A stretch of DNA of 64,000 bases, taken from positions 1 to 64,000 of the IMG/VR virus record IMGVR_UViG_3300044707_000140. One strand, given 5' to 3'. Numbering within the stretch: position 1 is the stretch's first letter; each line of letters starts with the position of its first letter. A model generated the notes under the pieces. It did no database searches. It worked only from the letters and a program-made list of their open reading frames with translations, and was not told where the DNA came from. The translations under genes were made by a program, and so were the position numbers. The DNA comes from a virus. Positions 19,930 to 30,500 of this stretch are shown one piece after another.

Positions 19930-22539
19930 TTAAAAGCCTGCTATATTAGAAAAGTCGTAATTAGGATACTGAAGTTTTAACATTGAACGCAACTCATTAT
20001 TAGTTAATGTGTTAAGTTGCTTTCTACCTTGGTCATATCCAACTCTTTGAAGACCACCCATTCCTGAAACTTCAAAAGGAACCCATTCTCCCACCTTTGA
20101 TTTTAAAAATATAGTGGGTACAAATAGATCAGGATTAGTTGCATCCCCTGTAAGGTCAGCATTTATTTGGAAATCAGTTACTCTTGGGAAGTCTCCAAAA
20201 GACTTTTGCATAAACGCACGGTCAGGATTACCTGTTGGGTTAGTGCTACCTTTTCCAAAACGGAGCATCTGTGCAGCTTGTGTATTATCATCTGTATAGC
20301 CGCTATTGTTAAGCACCTTATCAATAGTTCCTTTATCTAATTTAAGTTTCTGGATATTTGAAGGATCTTTTTCATTCTTCAACCACAGCTCAAATTGATT
20401 ACCAGATTGATGCACAAACAGTCTAGTGTCCTTGAGATTTTCACCAGCTAAGAAACCAGACGCTGTGCCTAGACTAAAGTTGTTATCAGCAGCAATTCCT
20501 TTTTCATTAGCTCCTGTTAACAATCCACTTAGATTAGCAGCCACTACAGGAGGAATCTCTTTTGACTTCCCTGTAGAAACAGCTTTGATTGTGGGAAGAA
20601 GATCATTAGCAACAGGAGCCATGATATCTTTGTACCTCTCATCAATAGATCTATTGATATTTTTATCAAAGTCACGGTAGTTATTGTAATATTCATTAAC
20701 ACTTAAAAGTGCTTTTCTCATTTCAGGACCACCAATAACATCTGCCCCCAAGGTTCTTTTACTCATCTCAACAGTGGCTTTCTGTCCATTAGGAAGAGTG
20801 TAATTAAGACGAATCTTTCCAAGAGGAGCTCTATCTACACTAAGAGAAGCTTTCCCAGTTTCAATATCATTTATGATTTGACTAGGGGTTTTAATAAGAG
20901 ATGTAACACCTTGACCAGGAGTGTAGAACTGTAAATTCACAGCACCTCCAACATCTAATTGTCTTCTGACAGCATCTCTTGTAGCTATAGCACCTTGGTT
21001 TGTTCTATATACATCAGCTTTAGCTTGTGCTTTAGCTTCTTCATCTCTATCTTGAATAGCCTGTAATGTGTTTGTCTGTCTAAGGATTTCCATAACAGAC
21101 CCTAAAGCCCATGCTGGTTTCTTAGTAGCCTTGTTAGTATTGTTCTTATAATCATCGAGGATTGCATCTATTTCACCATTTGTCAATCCTTTATTAATCA
21201 ATCCTTGTCTTAGACCATTGATGCTACCCATGGTCTTCTCAGTGAAATCTAGAACAAGTTTGTCAGCATTGTTTCTAGCATCTGTAGGGGTTCCTAAAGA
21301 TATAGCTGGTGACATGGTGGGGTCTCCATAAAGCTCAGCACGTTTAAGTGCATTTGCTATAGCTGATTGTTCTAATTCTTGTTGTTTAAGTGTAGTGGTG
21401 ATACCAAACTCATAAGACTGACGTTTCTCTGTAGTCCACTTTAGACGCATCTCCTCATTCCACTGTGCCACCTTTTTAAGAGGACTCTCTACATATTGCA
21501 CAGACTGTTGCTTCCATGAGAAAGCGTTTGCAAACTCTTTTACAAATCCATCCTTGTATATAGAAGCTTTTACAGCATCTGGGTTAGTTCTTACTAATTC
21601 CAGGTTCTTCTTTAGTTCATCATCAAGCTCTCCAGGTGTACCATCTTTTCCTAGAAGCTTATCTAGGTAAGCAATTCTTTGATCAATTTTTTGAGACTCA
21701 GTGGGATCAGTTACTATCTTCTTTTGACCCTTCAGATAGTCAAGAGTTTCTATTGCATCAGCTCTTTGAGCATCATAGCTCAAACGAGCTCTTGAAACAA
21801 GTTGGTCAGTGCCCACTCCCCTAAACTGATATCTAGCATCAATGTCAAGTTGATTGATATCATCTGGAGTGAGAGACGCATTGATAGCAGCCTTGATCTG
21901 TCCCTCATCAATGCCCTCAATCTTATAACGCTTCATAGCGTCTGCTATCTCTTTTGTATTTATCTTACCATCTTCTACTTTAAAAGGAATATCATATTCC
22001 TGAAGCTTTGGATGGAGAAGTTTGATAGCATCTAACGCTGTCTTCTTAACATCTCTATAAGGAGTGTATCTACTTCTAAATGAAGCATTTACATCATTAG
22101 AATTTAGATAGGCCCCTGCCTTATCTGTAAAGTCTACAATATTAGCCTGTGAAGATTTTCCTTCAGATATGGCCTTTTCCATTTCAGCCAGTTGCTTTCT
22201 ATAGAAAGCTGTAGAACCTACAGCATTTTGGATGACAGGGTCTTTGCTCACCTGAGTCACCATACCTCCTACAGAGTTAACAAGTTGAAAGTTAGAGAAA
22301 TCAGCAGCTGCAACTGTTTTTAAATCACTTCCCAATTGGTTAAGTCTAGACTGCAAATAGGCCTTCTGAGTGGGATTGGCAATATCCAAACCAGCCACAT
22401 TGTCAATATAATTCTGGATCTTTTGTACTCCAGCATCATATTGAGCCTGCTTTTGCATACCCACAGACACCATAGCCTCCACAGGAAGCTGCTGGATGTA
22501 AGGGTTAAATTGGGGTATTATGTCTGTATAAGAAGCCAT
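19930..22539 (-). CDS. crAss-like cargo/ejection protein
   Basis: 869 residues, starting 9 bases downstream of a host-type promoter leader and ending 12 bases before the vRNAP gene. The N-terminus (FNPYIQQLP ... VGMQKQAQYDAGVQKIQ ... AGLDIANPTQKAYLQ) resembles large proteins that sit just before the vRNAP in crAss-like phages. The body is mostly predicted helical and polar with many charged residues and no signal peptide or membrane segment. No enzymatic motif is visible. By position and composition I infer a capsid-stored cargo protein that travels with or protects the RNA polymerase during ejection. Confidence 0.6.
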   Translation of the reverse strand: MASYTDIIPQFNPYIQQLPVEAMVSVGMQKQAQYDAGVQKIQNYIDNVAGLDIANPTQKAYLQSRLNQLGSDLKTVAAADFSNFQLVNSVGGMVTQVSKDPVIQNAVGSTAFYRKQLAEMEKAISEGKSSQANIVDFTDKAGAYLNSNDVNASFRSRYTPYRDVKKTALDAIKLLHPKLQEYDIPFKVEDGKINTKEIADAMKRYKIEGIDEGQIKAAINASLTPDDINQLDIDARYQFRGVGTDQLVSRARLSYDAQRADAIETLDYLKGQKKIVTDPTESQKIDQRIAYLDKLLGKDGTPGELDDELKKNLELVRTNPDAVKASIYKDGFVKEFANAFSWKQQSVQYVESPLKKVAQWNEEMRLKWTTEKRQSYEFGITTTLKQQELEQSAIANALKRAELYGDPTMSPAISLGTPTDARNNADKLVLDFTEKTMGSINGLRQGLINKGLTNGEIDAILDDYKNNTNKATKKPAWALGSVMEILRQTNTLQAIQDRDEEAKAQAKADVYRTNQGAIATRDAVRRQLDVGGAVNLQFYTPGQGVTSLIKTPSQIINDIETGKASLSVDRAPLGKIRLNYTLPNGQKATVEMSKRTLGADVIGGPEMRKALLSVNEYYNNYRDFDKNINRSIDERYKDIMAPVANDLLPTIKAVSTGKSKEIPPVVAANLSGLLTGANEKGIAADNNFSLGTASGFLAGENLKDTRLFVHQSGNQFELWLKNEKDPSNIQKLKLDKGTIDKVLNNSGYTDDNTQAAQMLRFGKGSTNPTGNPDRAFMQKSFGDFPRVTDFQINADLTGDATNPDLFVPTIFLKSKVGEWVPFEVSGMGGLQRVGYDQGRKQLNTLTNNELRSMLKLQYPNYDFSNIAGF

Positions 22540-22553
22540 AGATCATCAAGTTA

Positions 22554-22585
22554 CAAATGTAATAGAAAGAATTATAATTTCCAAG
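22554..22585 (-). promoter_or_regulatory. Bacteroidota sigma-A-like promoter for cargo/vRNAP genes
   Basis: On the minus strand: CTTG, 20 bases, TACATTTG, the second box being a perfect TAnnTTTG. It lies 14 bases before the ATG at 22539 and would drive the 869-, 4308- and 2019-residue genes as one transcript. Confidence 0.6.
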
Positions 22586-22625
22586 AGAACTAACGAGTTT
22601 TGGTAATTCTCTCTAACTGAATTGG

Positions 22626-25600
22626 TTATAGATTTTTGAACGCTTTAGCAACTGCTCCATTTTTACCTTCCTCATTCTTTCCTTTTTTTCTAGTAGAAAC
22701 AACTCTTCCAGAAGCATCATACAGGTGTTCGTATCCAGGAGCAAGAGTAGCATCAGACCCTTTACCTGAAGAAAGAGATCCTTCCATGTTAAATTCCTGA
22801 AGAGGGTTCATGTTCACAGCTCTAAAGCGAGGATCAAAACGGTAGTTGTACATGTTCTCATATACAGCTAATGTTCTGTTTTCCAGCTTGTTCTGAGCAT
22901 ATTTAGCAGCAATAGAATTAAGGGCAGCCTGTGTTGTAGCCTTTGTATTAGAAAGAGCTTGAGCCTGTCTTTGTGCTTGAGTATCAAGGATTTGTAAGTT
23001 TTGAAGCTTAGCTTGGTTAAGCAAGTTTCTATTCTCAGAATACACTCTTTGTTTCTCAGCTTGGTTCAGTCTAAACTGCTCACCTAACACCTTTTGATTA
23101 GCTGCATACTTCTGAGCATTCAGAGAAGCTAGAGCTGCAGGGTTATATCCAACAAGTCTTTGTGTAGCATTATAGTCAGCCTGATTAGCATTTAGAATAT
23201 CCTGAAGAGATATGTCCATAGGAACACCAAGTTCAGGAGTAAACTTCTGAGCAGGCACAGGTTCTACCTGATTTTGAGATAAAGCATACATCTCACCTAA
23301 TAGCTGGTTAGCATCTAATCTTTCAGCATCAGAAGGTCTTAGATAGGGAAGTATTTGATTTAAATAAGAAAGTGCACTTAGTCCACGATTTGGTGGAATA
23401 ACTGGTGCAACATTTGCTTTTGTAGGTGTTGCAGAAGGTTTAGGAAGATCTAAAGGAGGAATTGTTTTAAGTGTACGAGGAAGACCTCCTGTTTTAGGTC
23501 TAAGTATTTCACCAACACCTTGCCAACCAGCACCAAGTTTAGAGTCTACAAATGGATCTCTACCATATAAAGCTCTGTGCCTAGTCTCAATTAATGGTCT
23601 TGATTTAGGATTGGTAAGTAGAAACTCTTGGAACTCTTTATTACCCTTACCCTTAAATCCAAGAGCATCAGCCACCTGATCCCATTCTCTTGCAGAAAGC
23701 TCAGAAGCTGTAGCTACACCAAGTCCTGTTACATTTCCTTTCCAAGGCTGAAGTCCATATCTACTTACATATCCATCATTTGTAGAACTAGCCACTCTTT
23801 GACTAGAAACTGAATCACGTACAGGTGCTGCGGTGGGTGGAACCATTTGATAAGGAAGAAGTCCTGATTGTTGAACAGGTATACCAAACTGAGCTTTAGG
23901 AATATTAGCTCCCTTCTTAGCCAAAACATCTCCTTTGTCTGTAATCTTTACAAGCTCTTCTTCTTTTGTATCATTGATAGCATTCTGAAGAGAAGCAGCA
24001 TTTATCTTCTTGTCTGCCAAGTCTTTAAGTTTTGCGTTAGCACCTTCGATGTTTGCTTGTAGAGTTCCTAGAGCAAGCTTGTCAAAAGATGATTGTACAT
24101 TCAAACTATCAAGCTCATCTATTGATTTATCAATCAACTTATTCTGCTTATTCTCTTTTTTAGATAAGTCAGCCACATAGGTCTTGAACTTCTTACCCTT
24201 AGATTTAGGATCTGCTAGCATATCAGCAAATGCTTTTGTGATTTTAATATTACCAAATACAGTGAGGTTAGACTCACCACTTGTACCATCTTGTAACTTT
24301 ACAGCTGGTTCACCACGCTCCACCTCTACAGGATTGTCACCATAGGTGATACCAATACCTGTGTTTCCTCTTCCATCAGACTCATCGTGAGATTGTCCTC
24401 TGAACATGATAGTTTCTCCTCCCTCAGGAAGATAAGGATTCTGAGACATAGTCTCTGCATATCCACCCCAGTGAGTTTGTAGTTCACCACCCATTTGCAT
24501 ATCTGGTCTTCCTGTAAACATTGCTCTTGCACTAGGAGGAGTGTATTCTTTCAGGTGACCACCAGCTCTGAGCATATCAGCATCAGCTGGGGGCTTAAGA
24601 AGGTCTTTCAACTTATGTTCTCCAAAGGTGGTAATCACCTGTGGTTGCCATGTGTGACTCATCCAAGCATAAGGGGATGTAGTTCCACCATCTTGCATGA
24701 AGCTTCTATTCATATTTTGAATAGCCATACCTGTAGATTGACCTACAATATTGCTTATATTCTTATCACGTCTTTCTCCTGCAGCTTCTGTTTTCTCTGC
24801 CTTTTGATCTAAAGCACTACCAATCACTCTACCAGCTACTTTGAATATTGGTCCAGTGCCAGGAATCAACATACCAACCGCTTCTCCAATTCCTGAACCT
24901 ATATCACCACCACCATCATTAAAAGCTCCTAGTTGATCAATAGCACCAAATATTTCATTACCTCCCTGCTGGTTCATAAATGTCTCAAAACCACCTTGAG
25001 CTTTTTTAAGCTTACCACCTTTCTTATAATTCTTCACCTTAGAAGTATCATTCAAAGGTTCATATCCAAGATCTGTGTATAGAACACCAGGATTGTACAT
25101 ATTTTGAATCTCTGTTGGATTACCACCAATCACTGCACCATCTTGAGCAAGTACGTTTGTACCTACACCATAAGAAGGAAACATTTGTTCTGGTTGAAAT
25201 TCTACATCTTCTGGTCTAACATATTGTCTTCTAGGCTGTTGTACAGGTCTACTAGCAGCAGCTTGAGAAAATACATCTGTAAGCTTTTCTTGTTGTATAG
25301 TTTGTTCCAGAAGATTTTTTGCCTCTTTAGATTTTTGTATACCACCAACAATCTGTCCTAAAACAGGAATACCCTTAGCCCAATTTTTAGGTTTCTTTGC
25401 TGTGTTAGACATACCTATAGATGTAGGCATGGCACTAGGTGTAATAGTTTGAGAAGGCATTCCAGCAGTTAACTGTTGTGCAGTTGGTATCTGTATTCTA
25501 GGAAGACCACCTGTACCTACCTGTGCTTTTGGAATCTTCTTACCTTTCTTAGCAGCTCCTGATTCAGCTAATGCACTAACCATTTGCATCATTTGATCAG

Positions 25601-25892
25601 AACCACCACCACCACCTTGTGATTGAGTGTTCTGTTGTGCTTGAATAGCAGCAAGTTGTCTACGTTCAGCATCTGTCATACCTGTTGCAGCATAATTAAC
25701 ATCAGACTGCATTCCATAGACATCTATAGGAGTAAAGGGAGCTGGAGCTTCACCACTTGTCATATATGCGCCAATCTGAGCCTTCTTTAAAGCTTTACCA
25801 TGTTTAGCCATAAATGCTTCTTCTGTAGGAAACTTCTTGTAGAATTCCTTTTCAGACTTAACACCAGCAATTTTGAGCATCTCTTTTTTCAT
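22626..25892 (-). CDS. large cargo-type virion protein with repeated KAQxG/QxGG tags
   Basis: 1088 residues. The N-terminus EFYKKFPTEEAFMAKHGK leads into KKAQIG (residues 36-41). Similar tags recur as IPKAQVG, LKKAQGG and IPKAQFG, with looser relatives LAQDGA, FMQDGG and MQMGGE. Between tags are Gly-rich or Pro-rich linkers, a Lys/Glu helical stretch (~residues 570-660), and a C-terminal Gln/Asn-rich helical region (~850-1030). No catalytic motif is visible. It is followed by the vRNAP transcription unit and preceded by a 258-residue gene bearing the same tags. I infer a capsid-interior protein assembled or processed through these tags; this is unproven. Confidence 0.6.
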   Translation of the reverse strand: MKKEMLKIAGVKSEKEFYKKFPTEEAFMAKHGKALKKAQIGAYMTSGEAPAPFTPIDVYGMQSDVNYAATGMTDAERRQLAAIQAQQNTQSQGGGGGSDQMMQMVSALAESGAAKKGKKIPKAQVGTGGLPRIQIPTAQQLTAGMPSQTITPSAMPTSIGMSNTAKKPKNWAKGIPVLGQIVGGIQKSKEAKNLLEQTIQQEKLTDVFSQAAASRPVQQPRRQYVRPEDVEFQPEQMFPSYGVGTNVLAQDGAVIGGNPTEIQNMYNPGVLYTDLGYEPLNDTSKVKNYKKGGKLKKAQGGFETFMNQQGGNEIFGAIDQLGAFNDGGGDIGSGIGEAVGMLIPGTGPIFKVAGRVIGSALDQKAEKTEAAGERRDKNISNIVGQSTGMAIQNMNRSFMQDGGTTSPYAWMSHTWQPQVITTFGEHKLKDLLKPPADADMLRAGGHLKEYTPPSARAMFTGRPDMQMGGELQTHWGGYAETMSQNPYLPEGGETIMFRGQSHDESDGRGNTGIGITYGDNPVEVERGEPAVKLQDGTSGESNLTVFGNIKITKAFADMLADPKSKGKKFKTYVADLSKKENKQNKLIDKSIDELDSLNVQSSFDKLALGTLQANIEGANAKLKDLADKKINAASLQNAINDTKEEELVKITDKGDVLAKKGANIPKAQFGIPVQQSGLLPYQMVPPTAAPVRDSVSSQRVASSTNDGYVSRYGLQPWKGNVTGLGVATASELSAREWDQVADALGFKGKGNKEFQEFLLTNPKSRPLIETRHRALYGRDPFVDSKLGAGWQGVGEILRPKTGGLPRTLKTIPPLDLPKPSATPTKANVAPVIPPNRGLSALSYLNQILPYLRPSDAERLDANQLLGEMYALSQNQVEPVPAQKFTPELGVPMDISLQDILNANQADYNATQRLVGYNPAALASLNAQKYAANQKVLGEQFRLNQAEKQRVYSENRNLLNQAKLQNLQILDTQAQRQAQALSNTKATTQAALNSIAAKYAQNKLENRTLAVYENMYNYRFDPRFRAVNMNPLQEFNMEGSLSSGKGSDATLAPGYEHLYDASGRVVSTRKKGKNEEGKNGAVAKAFKNL

Positions 25893-25893
25893 G

Positions 25894-26670
25894 TTATTGG
25901 TATTTATCTAACCATCCACCCTTGGTTGGTTTGTTATAGTTTGTAAAGTTAAGCAATTGGTCTAGCTTCTTAATGGGTTGAGCATCAGCATTATTTACAC
26001 TCACACCACCTTTAGCCATAGGATATTCTGTCACATATTCTCCATCAAACTCATAGTCTTCTCCTGGTTCCATGTATTGGACATCTCCTGTGTCAGATAT
26101 TCCGAGGAGGGGTTGATCTACACCCTCCATAGTGATTACATTTGAAGGGATGATGACAGGGCTTCCTACATTCTCAGGGTTCCAATATCCCATGGGATCT
26201 ACAGGAATATCACTACCATCCTGACTAATAGTCTTAGGTTTGAAGTCTAGTCCTGCTTGGTAGTATTTCATTTCCTGACCATTCTGTGCACTAGCCTTGG
26301 TCTTCTTAGCATAGGGACCGTTAGCAGGAGCAGCCCCTGATACACGTGCGTATGTGAATCCTACAGCACCAGGAAGAGATCCTCCCATAGCTAATTGCAT
26401 TGGGATAGGTTTAACACTGTCTCCCAACTGAGCCATAGGAACTGTTTGGTTAGCACCAGCCATAGCAGGCATGATGTTACCACCATCTTGAAACTGTCCA
26501 CCCCATGCAGGGCTGTAGTTACGTCCTTTGGTGTTGTATGCCCACCCTTTGAATCCAGGAGGCAGGCTCACATCAGAGTTGTTAGCGTTAGGTTTTTTAC
26601 CATAGTTATCTTTGGTCTTTTGTTTCAAGACCAATCCTCCTTGTTCATATTTATCTAACCAATTAGCCAT
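25894..26670 (-). CDS. small cargo-associated protein sharing a peptide with the capsid protein
   Basis: 258 residues, ending one base before the 1088-residue gene. It begins NWLDKYEQGG and ends GGWLDKYQ, so a WLDKY motif marks both ends. Residues 99-112 (LPGAVGFTYARVSG) are nearly identical to residues 6-19 of the putative major capsid protein (IPGLTGFTYARVAS), with several synonymous codon differences. QxG-type tags (FQDGG, AQLG, AQNG) resemble those in the next gene. The C-terminal part is acidic (YMEPGEDYEFDGEYVTE). No enzyme motif is visible. I infer a capsid-lumen protein linking cargo to shell or scaffold. Confidence 0.6.
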   Translation of the reverse strand: MANWLDKYEQGGLVLKQKTKDNYGKKPNANNSDVSLPPGFKGWAYNTKGRNYSPAWGGQFQDGGNIMPAMAGANQTVPMAQLGDSVKPIPMQLAMGGSLPGAVGFTYARVSGAAPANGPYAKKTKASAQNGQEMKYYQAGLDFKPKTISQDGSDIPVDPMGYWNPENVGSPVIIPSNVITMEGVDQPLLGISDTGDVQYMEPGEDYEFDGEYVTEYPMAKGGVSVNNADAQPIKKLDQLLNFTNYNKPTKGGWLDKYQ

Positions 26671-27536
26671 TATTTGTAAGAGATTTGGGCTGGTGTAATA
26701 ATAAACTGAGATACCAAGTGAGCATCAAAACGATTGTCAAGGATGTGTCTCACTTTCAACTCTTTAGCTCTCAGGGGCTCCTTCTTGAAAGATCTCTTGC
26801 CATAGTCCATGTTAGCCTGGTTTACCACCTTATCCAAAGATAAGGACTCACATGTACGTACGAAAAGAGGTTCCTGTTTATACTTAACCAATGACCAGAA
26901 CGTGTTGTACTGGTAGAAGTTATCACTCTTAGTAAACGTAATTGTCTTACTATCAGTGTTATATATAGGATACTTCAAGTAGTCCTTGAGGTTGTTGATT
27001 GGTTTAGGAACCAACTCTAGGATACCAGTGGACTGCTGACCATTATATAACACAGCCTTATTGAACCAAGCGTTGTCAGTTTCTATCTTGCGGTTGTCAT
27101 CAGATATACCATCTGGATCAGGGAAGTATCTATATGCCTTGGTATAATCCTGTACACTCTGAAGAATCTCATCCTGATACTGGTAGGCAAATGGATACTC
27201 GATGATGTAAGGTTCGATGTTTCCGTAGAAGTAGTTATACACCACTGGATTCTTCAAGTGTCTCCAGATACAAGCACTGTACAACTGTTTAAAAGTGAGT
27301 GTCACCTGTTCATTAGGTGTCACCTCAGAGATGGGGAAGTTGATAGACTTTTTACAACTACCCGTGGAAGTGATGATAATAACAGTGGCATTACTGTCAA
27401 CGCTATAAGTGACACCATCAATTAGCTCACTCTTAGGCACACCCGTAGCTATTACATTTCCAAGATTGTCAGAAATGTTAAAAGGTCCACTCCTGGGAGA
27501 GGCTTTCACTAGCTTTATGAATACAATCTGAGGCAT
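26670..27536 (-). CDS. virion protein with N-terminal GPFN-type domain
   Basis: 288 residues. Its stop overlaps the next start by one base, and it begins one base after the 1684-residue tail gene ends. The N-terminal ~75 residues (SGPFNISDN ... TGVPKSELIDGVTYSV ... TVIIITSTGSC) clearly resemble the N-terminus of the 193-residue fibre-like protein at 36206. The remainder contains aromatic-rich segments (WRHLKNPVVYNYFYGNIEPY, FYQYNTFWSLVKYKQEP). The distribution suggests a tail-associated protein that shares a small beta domain with fibre proteins. Exact function is unknown. Confidence 0.55.
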   Translation of the reverse strand: MPQIVFIKLVKASPRSGPFNISDNLGNVIATGVPKSELIDGVTYSVDSNATVIIITSTGSCKKSINFPISEVTPNEQVTLTFKQLYSACIWRHLKNPVVYNYFYGNIEPYIIEYPFAYQYQDEILQSVQDYTKAYRYFPDPDGISDDNRKIETDNAWFNKAVLYNGQQSTGILELVPKPINNLKDYLKYPIYNTDSKTITFTKSDNFYQYNTFWSLVKYKQEPLFVRTCESLSLDKVVNQANMDYGKRSFKKEPLRAKELKVRHILDNRFDAHLVSQFIITPAQISYK

Positions 27537-27537
27537 T

Positions 27538-30500
27538 TTATAAAGGTGGTAGGGTTGTTGTTGTTGTAGTTGTTACTGGTGGTTCTGTTGTTGTAGTGGT
27601 GGTAGTACATACTATACAATCCTGACCACTTGTACAAGATATGCCACATAAGGTGATAATCACTCCTGGGTCAGAATAAGGCACCGCTTTAGTGCTAAAG
27701 CATAGGTTTTCAATAGATTCTGGTTCTATAGAAGTGTAAGAAATTTGTGCACTTCCACATTTATATCCAGCTACATAACGAATAGAATCTGTTGTGTTAT
27801 AAACAACATAACACTCACAAGGATAGGCAGTAGTGGTAGTAGTTGTTGTGCTAGTGCTAGTAGTAGTAGTTGTGATAATTTCACAAGCTACACCCTCTAA
27901 ATCACAGCCTGTATAAGCTGTTGTTGTAGTGGAGGTTGTAGATGTGGAAGTTGTTGTAGTGCTACTGGTGGTAGTGGTTGTAGTGTTTGGAACAAGATTA
28001 CCCACAACAGCTTCAAAATCTGAACAGCAATCATTGAGTCCTGAGTAGAAGAAATTGTTCTCACCAATGTACCAGTTAGGGATATAGCTATGGAAGCTTA
28101 TCCAACTCTTAGTATTGAAGTTAAAAGATACTGTCCAGCTCTTGTTACAGAAATATTCTGTATCTGTCAGGAACACTTCTGTTTTAATTAGTTTCTCTTC
28201 ACCACAGCATTCTACAGGCTTTTCTAAGTAGAACTTCTTATCTGCATCATCATATATGATATTATCCACCTTTGGAATATAGTCAAGTTTGGTTATCAGG
28301 ATGCGATCATATTTACTATCATACACCCCATGTAGACCAACACCAGTGAAATGATTGTCCACATCCAGGTTGGGGAAATAACGTAGGATTTCAAAGGCCA
28401 GATGGTCTGTAAAGAACCTGTTCATTCCTGATCCAAATCCTGATAAATCAACCGCTTGTGTACCACTGATAAGAAATACCTGACCACGTTTAGCATCTAT
28501 AGTCACTTGTCCTTGCGGTATCTTCAGGAGCATCTTGTTCTGGGTTCCTACATATCCCAAATCAGTTTCTGCAAAATCAATTGGGGGAGCTCCTCTGAAC
28601 AGTGAAGGATTACCAACATATGCTGCCTGAGGGTTGCTAGTATCAATAGTTAACAAGTTGTTGTACATCAACGTCTTGTTCTCAAATCTAGCCAAAATAG
28701 CTCTGTTCTGAATTCCATCTAAAGAGATGAGATCTCCAAAGTTTTGAGGGAAGTCAAAGTAAGATATTGCTCTGTAAACCAACCAGTTATTTACTCTGTT
28801 ATCAGCATCTATATTTTGAGGATCTGAGTAGATGGTTCTGAAAGGATACTGTGTATAACATATTGCCTTCCAGTCAAATGGTAGATGAGTGAATGTGTTT
28901 TCTCTGTTTTGCTTAGAGAATGTTACATTATAATAGTAGGTGTTGTCCTGAGCGATAGGAACGTAGCTTTCTTGCACCCAATCATCAGGAATACTTGTAC
29001 TTACATGAGGCCAGAAGTCTCCTTCTCTATTGTTAAAAGCTTGACGTAAATCAACGTTGTAAGAACTCTCACAATAGAAATAAGGGATTCCATAAGCAAA
29101 CTGGTACATCTTACCATCATAGAAAGTTCTACCATTACTAGTAATAGGAGTTTGACTATTAGGACAGTCAAGATTATTAGCCTTAATAGAGAAGAAGTTT
29201 GTCAATACAGCTGTCTCAATTGACGCATCTACAAGGATGGAACGTGCTGAGTGCCAGTATTCTGGATAAGCCACGTTACCTATCTCATCATAGAATATGT
29301 CACTATCATCAGGAGCATTCACACGGTTGTCAATAAAGAAAGGCAGTTTGGTCTTGAAGGCAAACTTGTTAATGAATGTATCACCACCAAAGAATGTAGC
29401 TGTAGCAGTTGTTGCAGGAGTGATGTCTTTTTGAAATCCTGTGTCCACTGTATCATAAGAATAAATCTGTCCGTATTGATTAACAAATATATTCTTGAGA
29501 GATCCATAATAAGAGATAACACTTATATATTCATCTTTAGCAGGAACAGAACAATTGTCTAGATTTCCATCAACACCTGCATCACTAAGTGTCATTCTAG
29601 ACCTATCATTTACAGTGCCTGATATAGTGGGGGTTTGATTAGGGAATGGAAGAGGATCTCTAGCAAAGCCAAGAGATGATTCTTTAGTTTTTAAATATAC
29701 AGAACTCTCTCTATTCCAGTTGTTTATATCCTTATTATCATTAACACCTTGTACACCAGGAATCAGGTATTGCTTGAGATCAAGTTCACGTTGCTTAACT
29801 CCTATTCCGTTAGCAATTGAATTACTATAGTCGTAGCTAGCAATTGAGTTGTAGGAATATGAATAGTTTTGTCTAGTGATACCGTTTACATATATTGTTA
29901 GATAGGCTTGATAGGCAGCAAATAGAGCAGTGGCATTGTATGCACCAGTGGTAATTACTGCTATTTGGTTAGCGCTATTTAATGCATCATTTTGAGCCTC
30001 AAGACTTACCAGTCTGTACATTGCATTATCTCTCACTTGTGTAAAGTGAGCCCTACCAGCACCAAATATTACGTTCTCTAGCTTTAGCACACCACCTAAG
30101 AATGGTTGCCCAAAGGATGTTTCAGGAGAGTTGAATACATGTCTATATTTAGATCCTTCATCTTTAAATCCATCAAGTTGACCTGGAGCACAGAAATCAT
30201 ATCCAACTTTGTCTGTTAGTTCAATACTATAACCACCATCACCACTTTTGTAGGTGGGAGGGTTAAGAGATGGTATGATTCTAACACCACCAAATAAAGA
30301 TCCATCTACAAACCACTGTCTTTGTTTAAGGGCAGACATCGTTCCATTAGGGTTGCAACATCCATTAGTTGGATTGAGAGCACAATATTCTGCCCAATCA
30401 GTATATCCTACAGGAGTAGGCAGTAAGCTTCCAGTAGCAGCATCTATTCCACAAGTACCAATAGGAGGATAGAAGTTAAATGTTGTACTATCAGAAGCTG

